Assembly: GCF_000420745.1 (NCBI RefSeq)
Contig: NZ_ATVN01000006.1
Span: 62,001-126,000 of the forward strand
Reading direction: 5' to 3'
Source: Pseudorhodobacter ferrugineus DSM 5888
GTDB taxonomy: Bacteria; Pseudomonadota; Alphaproteobacteria; Rhodobacterales; Rhodobacteraceae
Length of the DNA: 64,000 nucleotides
Part shown: positions 43,592 through 52,963 of the stretch, in pieces
How positions within the stretch are numbered: the first letter of the stretch is position 1
How the letters are laid out: every line of letters starts with the position of its first letter
Made by a program: the position numbers and the translations under genes
Notes under the pieces: generated by a model
What the model was told of the DNA's origin: nothing
The model's database searches: none
Seen by the model: only the letters and a program-made list of their open reading frames with translations

Positions 43592-45802
43592 CTAGTGCCC
43601 CCCGGAATTTGAACTGCGCCGCCCGATTTTTGTCCGCCCCACCCCAAATTGAAGCATTCCAACAGCGAACAGCATCACGAAAATCAGCGCGGTAGAGTAG
43701 GCAATCGCCAGCCCGTAGTCGTTATTTTCTACCCGCCCGATGATATAGCTGGTGGCCATGTCATAGCGGGCCGATACCAGAAAGATTACCGCTGAAATCG
43801 CCGTCATTGCGCGCACGAAACTATAGACCAGCGCCGCCAAAATCGCTGGCCGCAGCAAGGGCAAGATCACCAGCCGGAACGTCTGCCAGCTATTTGCGCC
43901 CAAGGTCAGACTGCTTTCATCCAGCGATTTATCCAGCTGGCTCATTGACGCGATCCCCGCACGCACGCCGACCGGCATGTTGCGGAACACAAAGCTAATG
44001 ACCAGAATAATCCCCGTCCCCGTGATCTCTATCGGGGGGACGTTGAAGGCCAGAATATAGGCCACGCCGATCACAGTGCCCGGAATGGCAAAGGACAACA
44101 TCGTGCCAAATTCAAACGACTTTTTGCCTGCGAAATTCTGGCGCGTTAGCAGATAGGCGGTGATCAAACCCACCGCGGCGGTAAAGGGTGCGGCGATGGT
44201 GGCGATCATGATGGTGGTAAAGAAACTGTCCCACGCTGACCCCGTCCAGCGGAACCCGTTATCGCCCCAGCTGACCGCAAAAGCGGTTTTGTAATGGGTC
44301 AGCGTTAGGCTGTCATCAACGCCCCAAAGCTGCACAAATGAGCCGTAAACGATGTAGACATAAACACCGATTGTGAACAGCGCCCAAAGCCCCGCGATCA
44401 CATAAACCGGCAACGCAAGGCCAAGTGGCATTTGCGGATGCACGCCAGCATCGCCCTTGCCAGTCACCGTGGTGTAGCTTTTGTTGCCCAACCAGAACCG
44501 CTGCAAATAAAACGCGCCGAGGGTAAAGCCGAGCAAGACCATCGCCAGAATTGCCGCACGGGATTGGTCGTATTGCGCGCCGACGATGGCGAAAAAGATC
44601 TCGGTCGAAAGCACATCGAAATTGCCGCCAAGCACCAGAGGGTTGCCGAAATCGGCCATCGATTCAATGAAGCCCAAAAGAAACGCATTGGCCAAACCGG
44701 GGCGCATTAGAGGCAAAGACACGGTGCGGAAGGTTTGCCAACGGTTGGCACGCAGGGTTTGCGCGGCCTCTTCCATACTGGGGGAGACGCCTTCGACCAC
44801 GCCAATCATCACCAAAAACGCGATGGGCGTGAAGGCAAGCACCTGCGCAATCAGCAAGCCCGGCATGCCATAAAGCCAACGGGTTGGCTGCATATCAAAC
44901 AGGCCTGCAACCCATTGCGTGACCGTACCGGACATGCCGAACAAAAGGATAAGGGCAAGGCCGATCACGAAAGGCGGGGTGATGATTGGCAGCACCGTCA
45001 GCGCGCGGAGCGCTTGTTTATACTTAAAATTTGAACGGGTTAGGACGAGGGCAAAGATCAGGCCCAGAACGGTGGTAATAACCCCGACCAGCACAGCCAA
45101 AATCAACGAATTCCACGCAGCCCCGCAGTTGGTGCCGGAAAAACAACCAAGGCCCCAGATGCGGCGATCAACGAATTTTCCAAAAAATTCAATAACCGAA
45201 TAGCCGCCATCATCCGAAATAAACGCAGCGCCCAGCATCTTAACGATTGGCAAAAACACGAAGATACTGACGATGGTGATGACCCCGCCAATCGCTGCCG
45301 TAACGAAAACATCACCGTTGACAGCGCCACGAGCCGCGATGCCTTGGGTGAACAGGAACAGAAAAGCGCTTGCCACGATTAACGCGCCGTAGCCCATGCC
45401 AAATTGCCGGTCACCAAGATCGCCAAGCAGTGCCGTCAGCCAGCCAAAGTTATAGCCGCGCAGGCCAATGCCCAGCCCTTGCGCGATCATCCATGCGAAA
45501 CCAAAGCCGCCCGCAATAATCAGAACCTTGCCATAGATTGGGTCGGTTTTGCGCCGCCGCATCACGAACAATGGCGCAATCAGCGCAGGCAACAGCGGGG
45601 CCAGCCACAGCTTTTGTCCTTGCGCGATCAGAAACGCGGCGGGGGCATAATCGCCATCCAGCGGCCAGCCATCAACCAGCCATTCAAAGGTATAAAAATC
45701 CTCCACCCCGTACCAGGGGAGGAGGAGGAAACCCACCCATCCGGCGATGATCCAAAAGGTCAAAACCGGATGAGAGTTGCTTTCACTTGTGACGGTGCGC
45801 AA
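43592..45802 (-). CDS. ABC importer permease, two fused permease domains
   Basis: A 736-residue inner-membrane protein holding two permease halves in one chain, as in FbpB/AfuB proteins. Each half has an EAA loop: EAAQTLRANRWQTFRTVSLPLMRPG in the first half (parts: EAAQTLRANRW; VSLPLMRPGL) and DESSLTLGANSWQTFRLV in the second. About twelve or more hydrophobic segments are visible. It lies 5 bases after the binding-protein gene and 1 base before the ATPase gene, so the three form one operon. Confidence 0.88.
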   Translation of the reverse strand: MRTVTSESNSHPVLTFWIIAGWVGFLLLPWYGVEDFYTFEWLVDGWPLDGDYAPAAFLIAQGQKLWLAPLLPALIAPLFVMRRRKTDPIYGKVLIIAGGFGFAWMIAQGLGIGLRGYNFGWLTALLGDLGDRQFGMGYGALIVASAFLFLFTQGIAARGAVNGDVFVTAAIGGVITIVSIFVFLPIVKMLGAAFISDDGGYSVIEFFGKFVDRRIWGLGCFSGTNCGAAWNSLILAVLVGVITTVLGLIFALVLTRSNFKYKQALRALTVLPIITPPFVIGLALILLFGMSGTVTQWVAGLFDMQPTRWLYGMPGLLIAQVLAFTPIAFLVMIGVVEGVSPSMEEAAQTLRANRWQTFRTVSLPLMRPGLANAFLLGFIESMADFGNPLVLGGNFDVLSTEIFFAIVGAQYDQSRAAILAMVLLGFTLGAFYLQRFWLGNKSYTTVTGKGDAGVHPQMPLGLALPVYVIAGLWALFTIGVYVYIVYGSFVQLWGVDDSLTLTHYKTAFAVSWGDNGFRWTGSAWDSFFTTIMIATIAAPFTAAVGLITAYLLTRQNFAGKKSFEFGTMLSFAIPGTVIGVAYILAFNVPPIEITGTGIILVISFVFRNMPVGVRAGIASMSQLDKSLDESSLTLGANSWQTFRLVILPLLRPAILAALVYSFVRAMTAISAVIFLVSARYDMATSYIIGRVENNDYGLAIAYSTALIFVMLFAVGMLQFGVGRTKIGRRSSNSGGH

Positions 45803-45807
45803 AGGGC

Positions 45808-46836
45808 TTACTGCGGCAACGTGGAAACGTCGTTATCCCACTTGGACAGAAGGCGCTTGCGTTCATCGGACGAGCCATAGAGCTTGAAATCATAGTCGAT
45901 CAGCTTGATCTGGTCCATTTTTGGCGCAAGATCCGACGAGGTGGCCCCCTTGTTCGACATCACCTGAAACGCGTTCACTTGCAGTGCCAAGGTTTGCGCC
46001 TCGGCCGAAAGCGCCCAGTCATAGAACACCTTGGCTTCGTCCATATTGCGCGCGCCTTTGATGATCGACATCGAGCCGATTTCATAGCCCGTACCTTCGC
46101 ATGGTGCGACGGTCACGACCGGAAAGCCTGCCACCGTTTGCGCCACGCTGTCATGCATAAACACGATGCCAACGGTGGTTTCGCCTTGGCCCGCCGCTTT
46201 GATCGGGGCAGAACCGGATTTGGTGTATTGGTTGATGTTGGCATGCAGGCGCTTCATGTAGTCAAAGCCGTTATCCTCGCCAAACAACTGCACCATCGTG
46301 GCCAGAGTGGTGTAGGCGGTGCCCGACGAATTGGGGTTCGCCATCTGTACCTTGCCTTTGAATTCCGGCTTGGTCAGGTCTTCCCAGCAGGCAGGGGCGG
46401 GCAGGCCGTTATCGGCCAGCAGCTTGGTGTTATACCCAAAGCCCAGCGCACCGGAATAGATGCCGATGGTTTTGTCGCCCGCCGATGTGGCCTGCGCGAT
46501 GGCCCAAGGGTGGAGCTGGTCGCGCATTGGCGACACATAGGGTTCGGTCAGGTCTTCCTCGGCGGCTTGCAGATGCGGATCACCCGTGCCGCCCCACCAG
46601 ACATCGCCCTTGGGGTTCACTTCTTCGGCCTTGATCTGGGCAAAGGTTTCGCCCGACGATTTGCGGGTCATATCGACGTCGATGCCGGTCTTTTCTTCAA
46701 AGCTGCGGGCCATAAGCTGGCACCAATCTTCTTGGGCCGAGCAGTAGAGGTTGAGTTTGCCAGCCGCCATTGCGCCAGTTGCGGACAGCCCCGTTGCCAG
46801 CGCCAAGACTGACGCGGCCAAAGTATATTTACGCAT
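45808..46836 (-). CDS. ABC importer periplasmic binding protein, AfuA/Fbp-like
   Basis: Periplasmic binding protein of 342 residues with a Sec signal ending near GAMAAGK. Recognisable parts are LNLYCSAQEDWCQLMARSFE, VWWGGTGDPHLQAAEEDL and YSGALGFGYNTKLL. These fit the AfuA/FbpA group often called iron(III)-binding. The paired tyrosines that coordinate Fe in classical FbpA are not obvious near the C-terminus (LIDYDFKLYG), so phosphonate or another anion is possible. First gene of the importer operon; GGGAGG precedes the start. Confidence 0.83.
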   Translation of the reverse strand: MRKYTLAASVLALATGLSATGAMAAGKLNLYCSAQEDWCQLMARSFEEKTGIDVDMTRKSSGETFAQIKAEEVNPKGDVWWGGTGDPHLQAAEEDLTEPYVSPMRDQLHPWAIAQATSAGDKTIGIYSGALGFGYNTKLLADNGLPAPACWEDLTKPEFKGKVQMANPNSSGTAYTTLATMVQLFGEDNGFDYMKRLHANINQYTKSGSAPIKAAGQGETTVGIVFMHDSVAQTVAGFPVVTVAPCEGTGYEIGSMSIIKGARNMDEAKVFYDWALSAEAQTLALQVNAFQVMSNKGATSSDLAPKMDQIKLIDYDFKLYGSSDERKRLLSKWDNDVSTLPQ

Positions 46837-47013
46837 GATTCCCTCCCAGGACGTGAAAAGATTTTTGTCTTTTGTCAGGATGCTGCAACGTTTGCGCTAA
46901 CCTTGCAACCCATTTGTAACAGTTGGATGACGGGGAAATGGCCCCTTTATCGGCGTTGACAGGGTGGGGCCTTGGGCAGCAGAGTGAAAGGGCACAGACA
47001 AAATGCGAGTCCT

Positions 47014-47853
47014 ATGGCCAGCTATTTGCATCCCGAAACAATGACCGACGCCTTGGGTGCCATTGGCGCTGGCACGCGTATTTTGGCAGGTGGCACAGAC
47101 CTTTACCCAGCCACCCAAAACGCCACACTTGCGGGTGATGTGATGGATCTGATGGCCCTGCCCAACCTACGGGGTATCATGCAAACGGATCAAGGGTTGC
47201 GGATCGGCGCCTGCACGACTTGGACCGAGATTGCGCGCGCCGCGCTGCCGCCTGCCTTGACAGCCTTGCAGCAGGCCGCGCTTCAGGTTGGTGGGGTGCA
47301 GATCCAAAATGCGGGAACGATTGGTGGCAATTTGTGCAATGCGTCACCCGCCGCCGATGGGGTGCCGCCGCTACTGGCTGTGGATGCCGTTGTGGAATTG
47401 GTTAGTGCGACAGGGGTGCGCGTACTTTCGTTGCAAGACTTTCTGCTGGGCCCGCGCAAAACAGCGCGTTTGCCGGATGAAATCATGACCGCGATTGTTA
47501 TACCGAACACGGCCCTTGAAGGGCATTCGACATTTATCAAACTTGGCGCGCGGGCATATTTGGTGATTTCCATCGCAATGGTCGCGGCACGGATCACCGC
47601 ACGGGATGGAAAGATCACGGGGGCCGCGCTTGCTGTTGGGGCCTGTTCCGCAACGGCACTGCGGATAAGGAGAGTTGAGGGTGCGCTGGTCGGCCAGTCC
47701 CTTGAGAACGCTGCCGCTACTATCAATGCAGCCGATGTTGCCGCCGCCCTGTCGCCGATGGATGACCTGCGGGCCACTGCCGCCTATCGCACCCATGCCG
47801 CGGCCGAGCTGTTGCGCCGTGCGGTCACCGAAACCTGCAAGGCGCTGGCATGA
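47014..47853 (+). CDS. Xanthine-dehydrogenase-family FAD-binding subunit
   Basis: FAD subunit (CoxM/XdhB-like) of a molybdenum hydroxylase, 279 residues. FAD motifs are AGGTDLYPAT and NAGTIGGNLCNASPAADGVPP (second part: GTIGGNLCNASPA). Passes electrons from the Mo/Fe-S subunit to NAD+ or a quinone pool. The start at 47014 (MASYLHPET) is chosen because the family begins there, although its ribosome binding site is weak; the upstream frame to 46972 is an alternative. Its stop overlaps the next start (ATGA). First gene of a 16-kb plus-strand run. Confidence 0.9.
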   Translation: MASYLHPETMTDALGAIGAGTRILAGGTDLYPATQNATLAGDVMDLMALPNLRGIMQTDQGLRIGACTTWTEIARAALPPALTALQQAALQVGGVQIQNAGTIGGNLCNASPAADGVPPLLAVDAVVELVSATGVRVLSLQDFLLGPRKTARLPDEIMTAIVIPNTALEGHSTFIKLGARAYLVISIAMVAARITARDGKITGAALAVGACSATALRIRRVEGALVGQSLENAAATINAADVAAALSPMDDLRATAAYRTHAAAELLRRAVTETCKALA

Positions 47854-50537
47854 AAATTACTCTGACCCTGAACGGCCAACCCGCCAGCTTTGACGCCCCG
47901 CCCAGCCTGCGCCTGTCGGACCTGCTGCGCGAAAAGGCGGGGCTGGTAGGCACCAAAGTGGGCTGTGACGCGGGGGATTGCGGGGCGTGTACCGTGTTGG
48001 TGGATGGGGCCGCGGTTTGCGCCTGCCTAACCCCTGCCGCCCGTGCGCAGGGCCGTCGCGTTGACACGATTGAGGCGCAGACAGACACCTTGGCGCGGCT
48101 GCGCGATGCCTTTCATCGTCACGGCGCGGCGCAGTGCGGCATCTGCACCCCCGGCATGTTGATGACCGCCAGCGCGTTGCTTGCCGAAAACCCGGCCCCT
48201 ACGCCGGATCAGGCCAAAGCGGCGTTAGGTGGCGTTTTGTGCCGCTGCACAGGCTATACCAAAATCATCGCGGCAGTGTGTGATACCAATCCAGCCCCAA
48301 TCACGCTCATGCCCAGCGCGGGCAAGGCGGTGGGTGCCGCAACCCCCCGTCTTGATGGTGCCGCCAAGGTGGCTGGCGACATCTTTGGCGCGGATCTGTG
48401 GCAAAAGGGTGGGCTGATTGTGCGGGCCATCCGCTCGCCTCACCCTTCGGCGCGGTTTATCTTGGGCGACACGGCAGCTTGGGCAGGGCCGAACAGCGCA
48501 CAGGTCTTCACCGCCGCCGATATTCCCGGCATCAACCGTTTCGGCGCGATCCCCCCGTTTGCCGACCAACCCGCCCTTGCCGCATCGCATGTTCGTTTGC
48601 GCGGAGAAGCCGTTGCCCTTGTAGCGCATGAAGACGGCAGCCCAGCGCCTGATTTATCTGATTTCCCGATCACATGGCAGGTTTTGCCTCCGCTTCTGTC
48701 GCCTACCGATGCAAGCGCCGAAAACGCCCCCCAAATCCACGACACCCGCCCGAACAACACCCTTATCAAAGGCGTGGTCCGGCGCGGTGATGCGGCGGCG
48801 GCCCTTGCCAATTCCGCCCACATCGCAAGTGCCACCATCGATACCGCCTTTGTCGAACACGCCTATATTGAACCTGAGGCGGGGGCGGCTTGGATGGACG
48901 GCGATGTGCTGGTGATCCGCGCCTGCACCCAAGCCCCGGTCATGGACCGTGATGAAACTGCTGGCGTCTTGGGCCTGCCCCATGACCGGCTACGCATCAT
49001 CCCCTCGGCCGTGGGCGGCGGGTTTGGGTCAAAACTGGATGTATCTTTGCAGCCTTTAATTGGTTTGGTCACTCTCAAAACCGGGCGGCCGTGCCGCATG
49101 ACCTTTACGCGCGCTGAAAGCATGGCTTCAACCACCAAGCGCCACCCGGCACAGATGACAGGGCGGATAGGCTGTGATGCGGATGGGCGGATCACGGCGC
49201 TGCAATTTGATGGCGTGTTTGACACTGGCGCTTATGCGAGTTGGGGGCCGACTGTGGCCAACCGCGTGCCCGTCCACGCATCCGGCCCCTATTTCACGCC
49301 CAATTATTCGGCCACTGCCCATGCCGTGCACACCAACAACCCCATCGCCGGCGCCTTTCGCGGCTTTGGCGTGCCCCAAGCCGCGATCTGGCAAGAGACG
49401 ATCTATGACAAACTGGCCGATCAAGTGGGCATGGATAGGCTGGAGTTTCGCCTGCTGAACGCGATCCGAAATGGGAAAACCACCGTCACGGGGCAGGAAT
49501 TGCAGGCGGCGGGCATATCGGAGTGTTTGACCGCCCTGCGCCCCCACTGGCAACGCGCCCTTTTGGCGGCGCAACAGACGCCGGGGCGTGGGGTGGGGAT
49601 TGCGTCGTGCTGGTACGGTTGCGGCAATACGGGCCTGCCTAACCCGTCGACCATCCGGCTGGGGATCACGCCCCAAGGTGCGCTGATGCTGCACCAAGGC
49701 GCCACCGATATCGGCCAAGGGTCCAACACCGTTATCACCCAGATCGCCGCCGATGCGCTGGGCCTGCCACTGGCACAGTTCCAACTGATCGGGCCGGATA
49801 CGTTCCTTACCCCAGATGGTGGCAAAACCTCAGCCAGCCGCCAAACCTATGTCACAGGCCGCGCGGCCCATGCGGCGGGTGCTGCATTGCGCGCTAATAT
49901 CTTGCGCCGTCTGAATATGGGCGATGGGGCGACCCTATCGATGCACGACAGCACCATAACCGCGACCGAAGGCACCCAAACTGCCACACTTGCCCTCATT
50001 GCCCTGCCCCCCAACACCCAAGGCTATGCGCTGATGGCAGAGGAAACCTATGACCCGCCCACTACCGGCCTTGATACCAACGGCCAAGGCACCCCCTATG
50101 CCGTCTACGGCTTTGGTGCGCAAATGGTGGAGCTTGATGTCGACACGAAACTTGGCACCGTCAAGCTGCTCAAAATCACCGCAGCCCATGATGTGGGTCG
50201 CACCATCAACCCGCTCCTCGCCACCGGGCAAATCGAAGGCGGCATCGCTCAAGGGATTGGTTTGGCCCTGATGGAAGAATACCTGCCGGGCCGCACCGAA
50301 AACCTGCATGACTATCTTATCCCCACCACTGGTGACATGCCCGACATCGAAAGCCTGCTGATCGAAGTGCCTGACCCGCACGGCCCGTTTGGCGCAAAAG
50401 GCCTTGGCGAACATGTCCTTATTCCCACAGCCCCGGCCATCCTGAACGCTATCCGCCACGCCACCGGGGCCGAAGTCACCCGCCTCCCCGCCCTCCCTCA
50501 CCGCGTTCTGGCCGCGATGCAAAAGGCAAACCCATGA
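47850..50537 (+). CDS. Molybdenum hydroxylase, fused Fe-S and molybdopterin subunits
   Basis: An 895-residue protein that hydroxylates a carbon beside a ring nitrogen. The first 150 residues are the two-[2Fe-2S] subunit (GCDAGDCGACTVLVDG, QCGICTPGM, LCRCTGY). A short linker leads to the Mo-binding subunit with GGGFGSKLD, GAFRGFGVPQ, ATDIGQGSNT and GAKGLGEHVL, the last containing the catalytic glutamate. These two parts are separate genes in most CO/xanthine/nicotinate dehydrogenases. The reduction chain needs the FAD subunit encoded upstream. No MocA/XdhC-type maturation gene is adjacent. Substrate unknown; a pyridine, pyrimidine or purine is likely from the neighbours. Confidence 0.9.
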   Translation: MKITLTLNGQPASFDAPPSLRLSDLLREKAGLVGTKVGCDAGDCGACTVLVDGAAVCACLTPAARAQGRRVDTIEAQTDTLARLRDAFHRHGAAQCGICTPGMLMTASALLAENPAPTPDQAKAALGGVLCRCTGYTKIIAAVCDTNPAPITLMPSAGKAVGAATPRLDGAAKVAGDIFGADLWQKGGLIVRAIRSPHPSARFILGDTAAWAGPNSAQVFTAADIPGINRFGAIPPFADQPALAASHVRLRGEAVALVAHEDGSPAPDLSDFPITWQVLPPLLSPTDASAENAPQIHDTRPNNTLIKGVVRRGDAAAALANSAHIASATIDTAFVEHAYIEPEAGAAWMDGDVLVIRACTQAPVMDRDETAGVLGLPHDRLRIIPSAVGGGFGSKLDVSLQPLIGLVTLKTGRPCRMTFTRAESMASTTKRHPAQMTGRIGCDADGRITALQFDGVFDTGAYASWGPTVANRVPVHASGPYFTPNYSATAHAVHTNNPIAGAFRGFGVPQAAIWQETIYDKLADQVGMDRLEFRLLNAIRNGKTTVTGQELQAAGISECLTALRPHWQRALLAAQQTPGRGVGIASCWYGCGNTGLPNPSTIRLGITPQGALMLHQGATDIGQGSNTVITQIAADALGLPLAQFQLIGPDTFLTPDGGKTSASRQTYVTGRAAHAAGAALRANILRRLNMGDGATLSMHDSTITATEGTQTATLALIALPPNTQGYALMAEETYDPPTTGLDTNGQGTPYAVYGFGAQMVELDVDTKLGTVKLLKITAAHDVGRTINPLLATGQIEGGIAQGIGLALMEEYLPGRTENLHDYLIPTTGDMPDIESLLIEVPDPHGPFGAKGLGEHVLIPTAPAILNAIRHATGAEVTRLPALPHRVLAAMQKANP

Positions 50538-50543
50538 CTTTGC

Positions 50544-50566
50544 ATTTCATCTTTGCAAAAATACTC
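50544..50566. repeat. Intergenic repeat, copy D
   Basis: ATTTCATCTTTGCAAAAATA followed by CTC, the cleanest forward copy of the dispersed element. It begins 6 bases after the hydroxylase stop, inside the presumed operon and 48 bases before the next start. It lacks the GC-rich arm seen in copies A and C. Confidence 0.65.
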
Positions 50567-50613
50567 AATTCTGCGGCGAAACCCTGCACTGGCCATGGGA
50601 AGTTTGACCTGCC

Positions 50614-52053
50614 ATGACCCAGCCCGAAAAAATCCGCTGCGATGCTTGTCCGGTGATGTGCTACATCGCGCCCGGCCAAACAGGAGCTTGCGACCGCTAT
50701 GCCAATGACGCAGGGCGCATCATTCGTACAGATCCTGTCGTCTTTTTGTCTAAAACGCTGGCGGGCGGTGGCCGTGTGGTGCCGTTTGCGGCGCGTGATT
50801 GGGACGGTGATCCCTTTCCAGATGATGCCCAGATCACAGGCATCGGCTCTGGCACCACTTACCCTGATTACAAACCGGCACCCTTCATCATCGCGTCCGA
50901 AGTTGACGGCGCCGAGATGGTGACGGTCGTGACCGAGGCGATCTTTTCCTATTGCGGCGTAAAGGTGAAAATTGACACAGACCGCTTTCTTGGCCCCGAA
51001 GGTGCCACCGTGCGTGCGGGAGAAGAGGCGATAGGCCATGTGACCACTGCCGAATATGGGAGCCAAATGCTGTCGCTGGGTGGCGTGCACCACCTGACCG
51101 GGGGCGAGAAATCCGAAGGCCGCGTGACTTGTGCCGCCCTTTTGGCGCTGTGCAACGGTGAAGCGGTAGAGCTGGTGATCGACCAAGGCAGCGCAGTTAC
51201 CGTCCAAGCCGGCCGCGCCCCAATCGTTGATGGCCGGGTTGAAAACCGGATGCGGGTGGGTTGCGGGTCGGCGACGATTGGGATGTTTGCCGATCAATGG
51301 CAAGGGTTGGTGGATGAGGTGGTCGTGGTCGATGACCATATCACTGGCGTCGTGTCAGAACACCAAGCGGGTAAGGTGCTGGGCTGGGCAGATACTGGCA
51401 TCAAGATCCTTGGCCGTCGTTCCACCCCCGGTCGCTATTTCCGGGTGTCCGAGCCGGGGTTGGGCTGGGGCGGCACGCAGGTCAGTGATCCACTGGAAAT
51501 TCTTGGTCCATGGAACGCCAAAAAGGGCGCACGGGCTGGGCTGCGGTTGTTGATGGTATCCACCACGGGCGAGGAGTTTGCGTATTACGAGCTGGATGAA
51601 GCGCTGACGCCGCAATCAAAACCCATCCCTGACGCGCTGATGCCATCGGTCAAATTGATTGATGAAAACTGCGAGCCGTCGCTGTGTAGCGTTCTGTTTA
51701 TGGGCGGTGCGGGCGGGTCTTTGCGGGCAGGCGTCACGCAAAACCCAGTGCGTTTGACGCGATCTGTGCAGGCCCGGCAAACCCGACTGACTTCGGGAGG
51801 GGCAGAGTGTTATGTTTGGCCGGGTGGCGGGATTACCTTTATGGTCGATGTTTTGCGCCTTCCTGCAGGTGCCTTTGGCTATGTACCCACCCCTGCGCTG
51901 GTGGCCCCGCTGGAATTTACCTTGTCGCGTGCTGAATATTTGGCGTTGGGCGGGCATGCGGGCGCGATCAAGTCGCTGGCCGAGATGATGCGGGATGGTG
52001 GGGAATACCCGACGGAGGCAAAGCTGGTTCCACACACAGGCGGCTTGGGGTGA
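50614..52053 (+). CDS. 6-hydroxynicotinate reductase-like iron-sulfur protein
   Basis: A 479-residue protein that I recognise as the family named after 6-hydroxynicotinate reductase of Eubacterium barkeri, which reduces the pyridine ring with ferredoxin. An N-terminal cluster motif is formed by Cys9, Cys12, Cys16 and Cys26 (RCDACPVMCYIAPGQTGACD). The rest has GVHHLTGGEKSEGRV, YCGVKVKIDTDR and a C-terminal GGGITFMVDV block. No signal peptide. In an aerobe it would need a low-potential donor or act in another way. Next to a Mo-hydroxylase and a hydantoinase A/B pair, partial ring reduction is a logical step. Exact reaction unproven. Confidence 0.72.
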   Translation: MTQPEKIRCDACPVMCYIAPGQTGACDRYANDAGRIIRTDPVVFLSKTLAGGGRVVPFAARDWDGDPFPDDAQITGIGSGTTYPDYKPAPFIIASEVDGAEMVTVVTEAIFSYCGVKVKIDTDRFLGPEGATVRAGEEAIGHVTTAEYGSQMLSLGGVHHLTGGEKSEGRVTCAALLALCNGEAVELVIDQGSAVTVQAGRAPIVDGRVENRMRVGCGSATIGMFADQWQGLVDEVVVVDDHITGVVSEHQAGKVLGWADTGIKILGRRSTPGRYFRVSEPGLGWGGTQVSDPLEILGPWNAKKGARAGLRLLMVSTTGEEFAYYELDEALTPQSKPIPDALMPSVKLIDENCEPSLCSVLFMGGAGGSLRAGVTQNPVRLTRSVQARQTRLTSGGAECYVWPGGGITFMVDVLRLPAGAFGYVPTPALVAPLEFTLSRAEYLALGGHAGAIKSLAEMMRDGGEYPTEAKLVPHTGGLG

Positions 52054-52067
52054 AGGGCTTGATTTTT

Positions 52068-52093
52068 GAGTATTTTTGCAAAGATGAAATCAG
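52068..52093. repeat. Intergenic repeat, copy E
   Basis: GAGTATTTTTGCAAAGATGA followed by AATCAG, the exact reverse complement of the core in copy D. It starts 15 bases after the reductase-like gene and 37 bases before the UPF0280 gene. Same operon as copy D, opposite orientation. Confidence 0.65.
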
Positions 52094-52129
52094 GGCGTTG
52101 GGCTTTGTAAACGCAGTTGGGCGGGCAGG

Positions 52130-52963
52130 ATGAACGGACCGCAGATCACGCGGCTTTCTGGGGATCGGTTGCATCTGCATCATGGGCCGATTGACCTGAT
52201 CCTTTGGGCCGAGGGGCGCAGGCGGGCGCAAGCTTATCATCAAGCAATTGCCCGGTTTGACGGTTTGCTAGAGGAATTGGTCGCCGAGTTGCCTGTGTTG
52301 CGCAGTCCGGATCCGGCACCGCTGCGAGGGGTAATCGCACAGTCGATGGCGGTGGCTGTGACGCCCTTTCGCCCAGCGTTTATTACACCCATGGCCGCCG
52401 TGGCAGGGGCTGTTGCCGATGCGGTTTTGGCGGCGATGTGCCAAGGCACGAACCTGACCCGCGCCTATGCCAACAATGGCGGCGATATTGCTGTGCATCT
52501 GGCAACGGGGCAAAGCCTGACTGCCGCGATGTTAGGGGCGGGCAGTTCGCAGTTGACGTTGAAATATGACCACCCCGCACGCGGAATTGCGACATCGGGG
52601 TGGGGCGGCCGCAGCTTGTCGCGCGGGATTGCCGACAGCGTGACTGTTGTAGCGCGGACCGCTGCAATGGCGGATGCCGCCGCGACGATGATCGCCAATG
52701 CGGTGCATTTGGGCGAACATCCAGCCATTACCCGCCGTCCTGCGCGCGACGTGAAGGCTGATAGTGACCTTGGCAATATTCTTGTCACCACTGCGGTTGG
52801 CACGCTGACACGCACCGAGATTACCCGCGCGCTGAACAATGGCTATGCGGCGGCACAAACCTATGCCGACAAGGGCCTTATTGCGGGGGCCGCGCTTTTC
52901 CTGCACTCTCAATCTTGCACCCTTGGCACTCTCAGCCTTGTAAAGGACCCCGAATATGTCTGA
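52130..52963 (+). CDS. UPF0280 family protein (ApbE-superfamily fold)
   Basis: A 277-residue protein of the UPF0280 family, distantly related to ApbE flavin transferases. Visible features are TPMAAVAGAVADAVL, NNGGDIAVHL and GIATSGWGGRSLSRGIADSVTVVA (part: ATSGWGGRSLSRGIADS). NNGGD resembles the NxGGD block of ApbE, so binding of FAD or metal is conceivable. The ATG follows GGGCAGG. It overlaps the next gene by 8 bases, so the two are coupled. Function unknown; repeated company with the reductase-like gene suggests a shared pathway role such as cofactor attachment. Confidence 0.78.
   Translation: MNGPQITRLSGDRLHLHHGPIDLILWAEGRRRAQAYHQAIARFDGLLEELVAELPVLRSPDPAPLRGVIAQSMAVAVTPFRPAFITPMAAVAGAVADAVLAAMCQGTNLTRAYANNGGDIAVHLATGQSLTAAMLGAGSSQLTLKYDHPARGIATSGWGGRSLSRGIADSVTVVARTAAMADAAATMIANAVHLGEHPAITRRPARDVKADSDLGNILVTTAVGTLTRTEITRALNNGYAAAQTYADKGLIAGAALFLHSQSCTLGTLSLVKDPEYV

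Noticed and set aside
46837-47013. Possible iron-response operator upstream of the AfuA-like gene (ACAAAAGACAAAAATC)
   Set aside because: It is not a clear palindrome and does not match a Fur, Irr or RirA site well enough to call; direct repeats of ACAAAA could be chance in this AT-rich patch.
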